A DNA stretch of 64,000 bases from an uncultured Desulfovibrio sp. GTDB lineage: Bacteria; Desulfobacterota; Desulfovibrionia; Desulfovibrionales; Desulfovibrionaceae. Below, one piece after another: positions 60,925 to 64,000 of the stretch (its first letter is position 1; each line of letters begins with the position of its first letter). The notes under the pieces were generated by a model, which saw only the letters and a list, made by a program, of their open reading frames with translations, made no database searches and was not told the DNA's origin. A program made the translations under genes and the position numbers. Location of the stretch: positions 50,602-114,601 of the forward strand of contig NZ_CAJUBO010000005.1 of the NCBI RefSeq assembly GCF_910584445.1, given 5' to 3'.

Positions 60925-61857
60925 TCACGCCCCTTCCTGCGGGACAGCGTTCCCCGAGGCGCCCAGCAGCGCACCCACGGCATTGCCCGCGCGCACCAGC
61001 GTTCCCTGGCCCAGATGCGCGTAGCGCATGGTGGTGCGGGGGTCCGCATGGCCGAGCAGGCGCTGCACCTCATAGAGCGAGTGCCCGGCATTGACGAGCA
61101 GGCTTGCGAACGTGTGGCGCAGGTCATGCACGCGCACCGGCCCGAGGCGCAGGCGCAGGCGCAGGGCGTTCCAGAAGCGGTAGATATCCGCCAGCGGCCT
61201 GTCCGGCCGCTGCCCGGGAAAGAGCCAGGGCGATCCTTCCCTGCGCGGAATGGCCGCCAGCACCGCCAGGGCCGGGTCGGAAAGCGCGATCTGCCGCGCC
61301 GCGCCGGACTTGGAGAGCGGCACGAGCAGCACGCGCGTTTCGGGGCACACGTTTTCCCAGCGCGCCCTGAGGATCTCGTTCTTGCGGCCCCCGGTGAGCA
61401 GGAGCAGGCGCAGGGCCAGGGCCTCCTGCGCGGAACTCGTCTCCAGCGCGCGGAGCACGCGGCGGGCATCCACCGCGTCCAGGCAGCGGGCGGGGGGCAG
61501 CGGCTGCCTGAGGCAGCGCACCCCCTGGCACGGCGACTGCGAAAGCCAGCCCCAGGCCACGGCCTGGGCGCACACGCTCTTGAACACCGCCAGGATGCGG
61601 TTGCAGGTGGAGGGCTTCAGCCCGGCCGCGCGCAGGCCGTCCAGCCAGCTCTCCACCGCGGGCCGGGTGATGCGCGGCAGCCTGCTCCTGCCGAATGTGG
61701 GCGACAGGTATTGCCGGGCGATGCGCTCGTCCACCCGCCAGCTTCGTTTGCGGCACCGCGCCTGCGGCAGGTAGATGCTGGCGAGAAAATGGTCGAGGCT
61801 CCGCTGCCTTGCTCCCGGAAGCCCGCGCTGCGCTGCTGTTTTCGTCATTGCCGTCAT
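60925..61857 (-). CDS. Tyrosine recombinase/integrase (apparently active)
   Basis: A 310-residue phage-integrase-family recombinase. The core-binding domain is SLDHFLASIYLPQARCRKRSW. All catalytic residues are visible: Arg in LTGGRKNEILRARW, Lys in PLSKSGAARQIALS, HDLRHTFASL, LLGHADPRTT and the nucleophile in MRYAHL. GGAGGGTGCG precedes the ATG at 61857. It is paralogous to the next gene, which lost most of these residues. No excisionase or phage genes are near, suggesting a DNA-inversion or cassette role rather than prophage integration. Confidence 0.9.
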   Translation of the reverse strand: MTAMTKTAAQRGLPGARQRSLDHFLASIYLPQARCRKRSWRVDERIARQYLSPTFGRSRLPRITRPAVESWLDGLRAAGLKPSTCNRILAVFKSVCAQAVAWGWLSQSPCQGVRCLRQPLPPARCLDAVDARRVLRALETSSAQEALALRLLLLTGGRKNEILRARWENVCPETRVLLVPLSKSGAARQIALSDPALAVLAAIPRREGSPWLFPGQRPDRPLADIYRFWNALRLRLRLGPVRVHDLRHTFASLLVNAGHSLYEVQRLLGHADPRTTMRYAHLGQGTLVRAGNAVGALLGASGNAVPQEGA

Positions 61858-62190
61858 GGCGCACCCTCCTTCATGTGCGGGAGCGCGCGGCAAAGCCCCA
61901 TGCTCCCGCCGGAAGGCCGGCGGCGCCGCGCATCGCTCCCCTCTGCTCATCGGAACCGGCGCCCTGATGGCGTACGGGGGAACCGGGAAAAATTTCCCTT
62001 CCCTCTTGCGCTTTGAATGGGCTTTACGCTATTCACAAAGGACTGGAATTTTTTTTGACATCGGCCCGCGAACCGACGCGGCGCCCCGCGTTCGCGCCAG
62101 GCAGATGCCGCGCGATGCGCGGCCACCGCCGGACTCTCCAGCTGGTTCTTCGGGCCGTGTGCCGTAAACCGGGTCCCGAGGGAGGTATTC
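61858..62190. other. 333-bp divergent region, recombinase / lactate permease
   Basis: No gene is supported. It includes a GGAAAAATTTCC dyad near 61984-61997, the promoter-like pair at 62006-62035, and the GAGGGAGG ribosome site of the permease. Confidence 0.55.
62006..62035 (+). promoter_or_regulatory. Candidate promoter of the lactate permease gene
   Basis: TTGCGC at 62006-62011 and TATTCA at 62030-62035, spacer 18 bp, about 155 nt before the ATG. The boxes are weak. Confidence 0.3.
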
Positions 62191-63879
62191 ATGTCGATCG
62201 GATTTCTGGCACTCTTGGCGATCATCCCCATTGTGGTCGCTCTGGTCCTCATGGTGGGCATGCGCTGGCCCGCCACACGGGCCATGCCCTTTGCCTGGCT
62301 CGCCTGCGTCGTCTGCGCCATCTTTGGCTGGGACATCTCCATCCTGCGGCTGGCGGCGCTCTCCATCCAGGGCGTGATCATCGCCATCGGCGTGCTGATC
62401 ATCGTCTTTGGCGCCATCCTCATCCTCTACACGCTTGAGAAAAGCGGCGGCATGGAGACCATCCAGTACGGCATGCAGAACGTGAGCCGCGACCGCCGCG
62501 TGCAGGCCATCATCATCGGCTTCCTCTTCGCGGCCTTCATCGAGGGCGCGGCCGGCTTCGGCACGCCCGCGGCCCTTGCGGCGCCGCTCCTGCTGGGCCT
62601 CGGCTTCCCGGCCATGGCCGCCGCCGTCGTCTGCCTGGTCTTCAACAGCGTGCCCGTCTCCTTCGGCGCGGTGGGCACCCCCATCCTCGTGGGCTTCGGC
62701 CTGCTCAAGGACAAGATCGCCGCCATCGTCAGCGCCGACCCCTCGGTGCCCTTCACCGGCTTTGACGGCTTCGCCAAGCTCGTGGGCGAATGGGCCACCT
62801 TCATGCACGGGCCGATGGCCGTCATCCTCACCATCTTCATGCTCGGCTTCATGACCCGCTTCTGGGGTCCCGAACGCTCCTGGGCCGCCGGCTTCCGCGC
62901 CTGGAAATTCTGCGTCTTCGCGGCCATCTGCTTCCTGGTGCCCTATGTGGCCTGCGCCTGGGCGCTCGGACCCGAGTTCCCGGCCATGCTCGGCGGCCTG
63001 CTCGGTCTGGGCGTGGTGGTCTGGGGCGCCAAGCAGGGCTTCTGCGTGCCCAAGGAAGCCTGGGGCTTCGGCGACCCCGCCAAGTGGGACGCCTCGTGGT
63101 CCGGCACGGCCAGCCAGAACACCAGCACCGAATTCAAGGCCCACATGAGCCAGTTCCAGGCGTGGCTGCCCTATGTCATCATCTGCATCCTGCTCGTCAT
63201 CTCCCGCATCCCCGAACTGGGCATCAAGGGCTGGATGACCGCGCAGAAGATCACCTTCAGCAACATCCTCGGCTTTGCCGACATCAGCGAGAGCATCACC
63301 TACCTCTACCTGCCCGGCACCTTCTTCATCTTCGTGGCCCTGCTCACCATCTGGCTGCACAAGATGCCCGCGCCCGCCGTCAAGGCCGCGTGGTCCGAAA
63401 GCTTCCGCAAGATGAAGTCCCCCACCATCGCCCTCTGCTTCGCCGTGGCCCTGGTGGCTATCTTCCGCGGCTCGGCGGTGAACCCGCTGGGCGCCCCCTC
63501 CATGCCGCTGGCCCTGGCCCAGACCGTGGGCGCCGCGGCCGGCGATATCTGGCCCCTGCTGGCGGCCTTCGTGGGCGGCCTCGGCGCCTTCATCACCGGC
63601 TCGGCCACCATCTCGGACCTCATGTTCGGCGAATTCCAGTGGGACATGGCTACCATGCTCACCCTGCCGCGCTCCATCATCGAAGCCGCGCAGACCGTGG
63701 GCGGCGCCATGGGCAACATGATCTGCATCCACAATATCGTGGCCGCCTGCGCTGTGGTGGGCCTCTCGGGCCGCGAGGGCGAGGTCATGCGCAAGACCTT
63801 CTGGCCCTTCCTGCTCTACGGTATCGTGGTCGGCATCATCTGCTGGGTGCTTGTGGCGGCCAATCCCGGCGCGTTCTAG
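62191..63879 (+). CDS. lctP: L-lactate permease family transporter
   Basis: A 562-residue integral membrane symporter of the LctP/LldP family, supplying lactate to the dehydrogenase operon at 45115-50685. It has about 12-14 hydrophobic helices. Family motifs include IEGAAGFGTPAALAAPLLLGLGFP, FNSVPVSFGAVGTPIL and the C-terminal TGSATISDLMFGEFQWDMA and GNMICIHNIVAACAVVGLSGREGEV. GAGGGAGG precedes the ATG. In related genomes it usually sits next to the dehydrogenase genes; here about 11.5 kb intervene. Confidence 0.95.
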   Translation: MSIGFLALLAIIPIVVALVLMVGMRWPATRAMPFAWLACVVCAIFGWDISILRLAALSIQGVIIAIGVLIIVFGAILILYTLEKSGGMETIQYGMQNVSRDRRVQAIIIGFLFAAFIEGAAGFGTPAALAAPLLLGLGFPAMAAAVVCLVFNSVPVSFGAVGTPILVGFGLLKDKIAAIVSADPSVPFTGFDGFAKLVGEWATFMHGPMAVILTIFMLGFMTRFWGPERSWAAGFRAWKFCVFAAICFLVPYVACAWALGPEFPAMLGGLLGLGVVVWGAKQGFCVPKEAWGFGDPAKWDASWSGTASQNTSTEFKAHMSQFQAWLPYVIICILLVISRIPELGIKGWMTAQKITFSNILGFADISESITYLYLPGTFFIFVALLTIWLHKMPAPAVKAAWSESFRKMKSPTIALCFAVALVAIFRGSAVNPLGAPSMPLALAQTVGAAAGDIWPLLAAFVGGLGAFITGSATISDLMFGEFQWDMATMLTLPRSIIEAAQTVGGAMGNMICIHNIVAACAVVGLSGREGEVMRKTFWPFLLYGIVVGIICWVLVAANPGAF

Positions 63880-63927
63880 GCGTCGGAAGCCCTGAACCCT
63901 GAAACGAAAGGTTATGTTATCAATACG

Positions 63928-64000
63928 GTTGATGGATATTCCAGGTTCCGTCTGGAGCGGAGCGACAGACGGATGCTGGTGCCGGAAGAATCCTAAAAAA
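63928..64000 (+). repeat. Structured intergenic element, copy 4 (cut by window end)
   Basis: The first 73 bp match copy 2 almost base for base: GTTGATGGATATTCCA, stem A CCGTCTG/CAGACGG with the AGCGGAGCGA loop, and GAATCCTAAAAAA. It begins about 50 nt after the lactate permease stop, in the same orientation. Confidence 0.8.

Noticed and set aside
60925..61857. Prophage interpretation of the recombinase genes
   Set aside because: No phage structural, replication or excision genes nearby, no tRNA attachment site and no duplicated att sequence at plausible ends.

Overview
The window is GC-rich, densely coded DNA that looks like a motile, lactate-oxidising member of the Desulfovibrionaceae. This is inferred from three things: a lactate-utilisation operon with LUD and Fe-S subunits plus a lactate permease, RNase J in a Gram-negative with a Tol-Pal system, and Desulfovibrio-like flagellar genes preceded by sigma-54 sites. 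No species is claimed.

Layout. 1-4.6 kb: Tol-Pal envelope operon read leftward (tolQ, tolR, tolA, a double TonB-C-domain protein, tolB cut by the window edge). 4.9-9.5 kb: flagellin, an OmpR-type regulator with its histidine kinase, and a TolC-like outer membrane channel. 9.5-19.2 kb: housekeeping genes (RNase J, GmhB phosphatase, cupin, shikimate-kinase-like protein, tRNA-Arg, UbiX, a metallo-hydrolase, cyclophilin, MutY, TtuA-like thiolase, DUF1269). 19.3-23.3 kb: two more flagellins around an Hsp20 gene, then a GT8 glycosyltransferase. 23.4-33.5 kb: a lipoprotein, YdjM-like protein, Lgt, YccF, PurM, a Pro/Gly-rich secreted protein, AmrS radical SAM enzyme, a corrinoid adenosyltransferase, a BON lipoprotein, MurA, tRNA-His and tRNA-Pro. 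33.8-41.6 kb: flagellar basal-body and export genes flgB-flgC-fliE, then fliF-micro-ORF-fliG-fliH-fliI, each group with a strong sigma-54 promoter. 41.7-44.7 kb: PilZ-like protein and a Trk/Ktr potassium uptake pair. 45.1-50.7 kb: lactate dehydrogenase operon. 51-62 kb: accessory stretch with a methyltransferase, DUF3467 protein, OmpH-like lipoprotein, a 1,723-residue autotransporter and two tyrosine recombinases. 62.2-63.9 kb: lactate permease.

The least ordinary content is non-coding. A family of intergenic elements (17.3, 50.8, 52.8-53.06 and 63.93 kb) has conserved single-stranded segments but different stem sequences, and pairing is preserved between copies, which is the signature of a structured RNA or DNA hairpin. 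All four lie just downstream of a gene and in its orientation. A second small palindromic family flanks the autotransporter gene. A perfect 25-bp inverted repeat with a third partial core copy lies between the two recombinase genes; the downstream recombinase appears to have lost its catalytic tyrosine. The autotransporter, recombinases and repeats sit between the lactate dehydrogenase operon and the lactate permease and may be an inserted, possibly phase-variable cassette (inference).

A micro-ORF between fliF and fliG encodes a 71-residue protein whose C-terminus repeats the C-terminal FliG-binding region of FliF.
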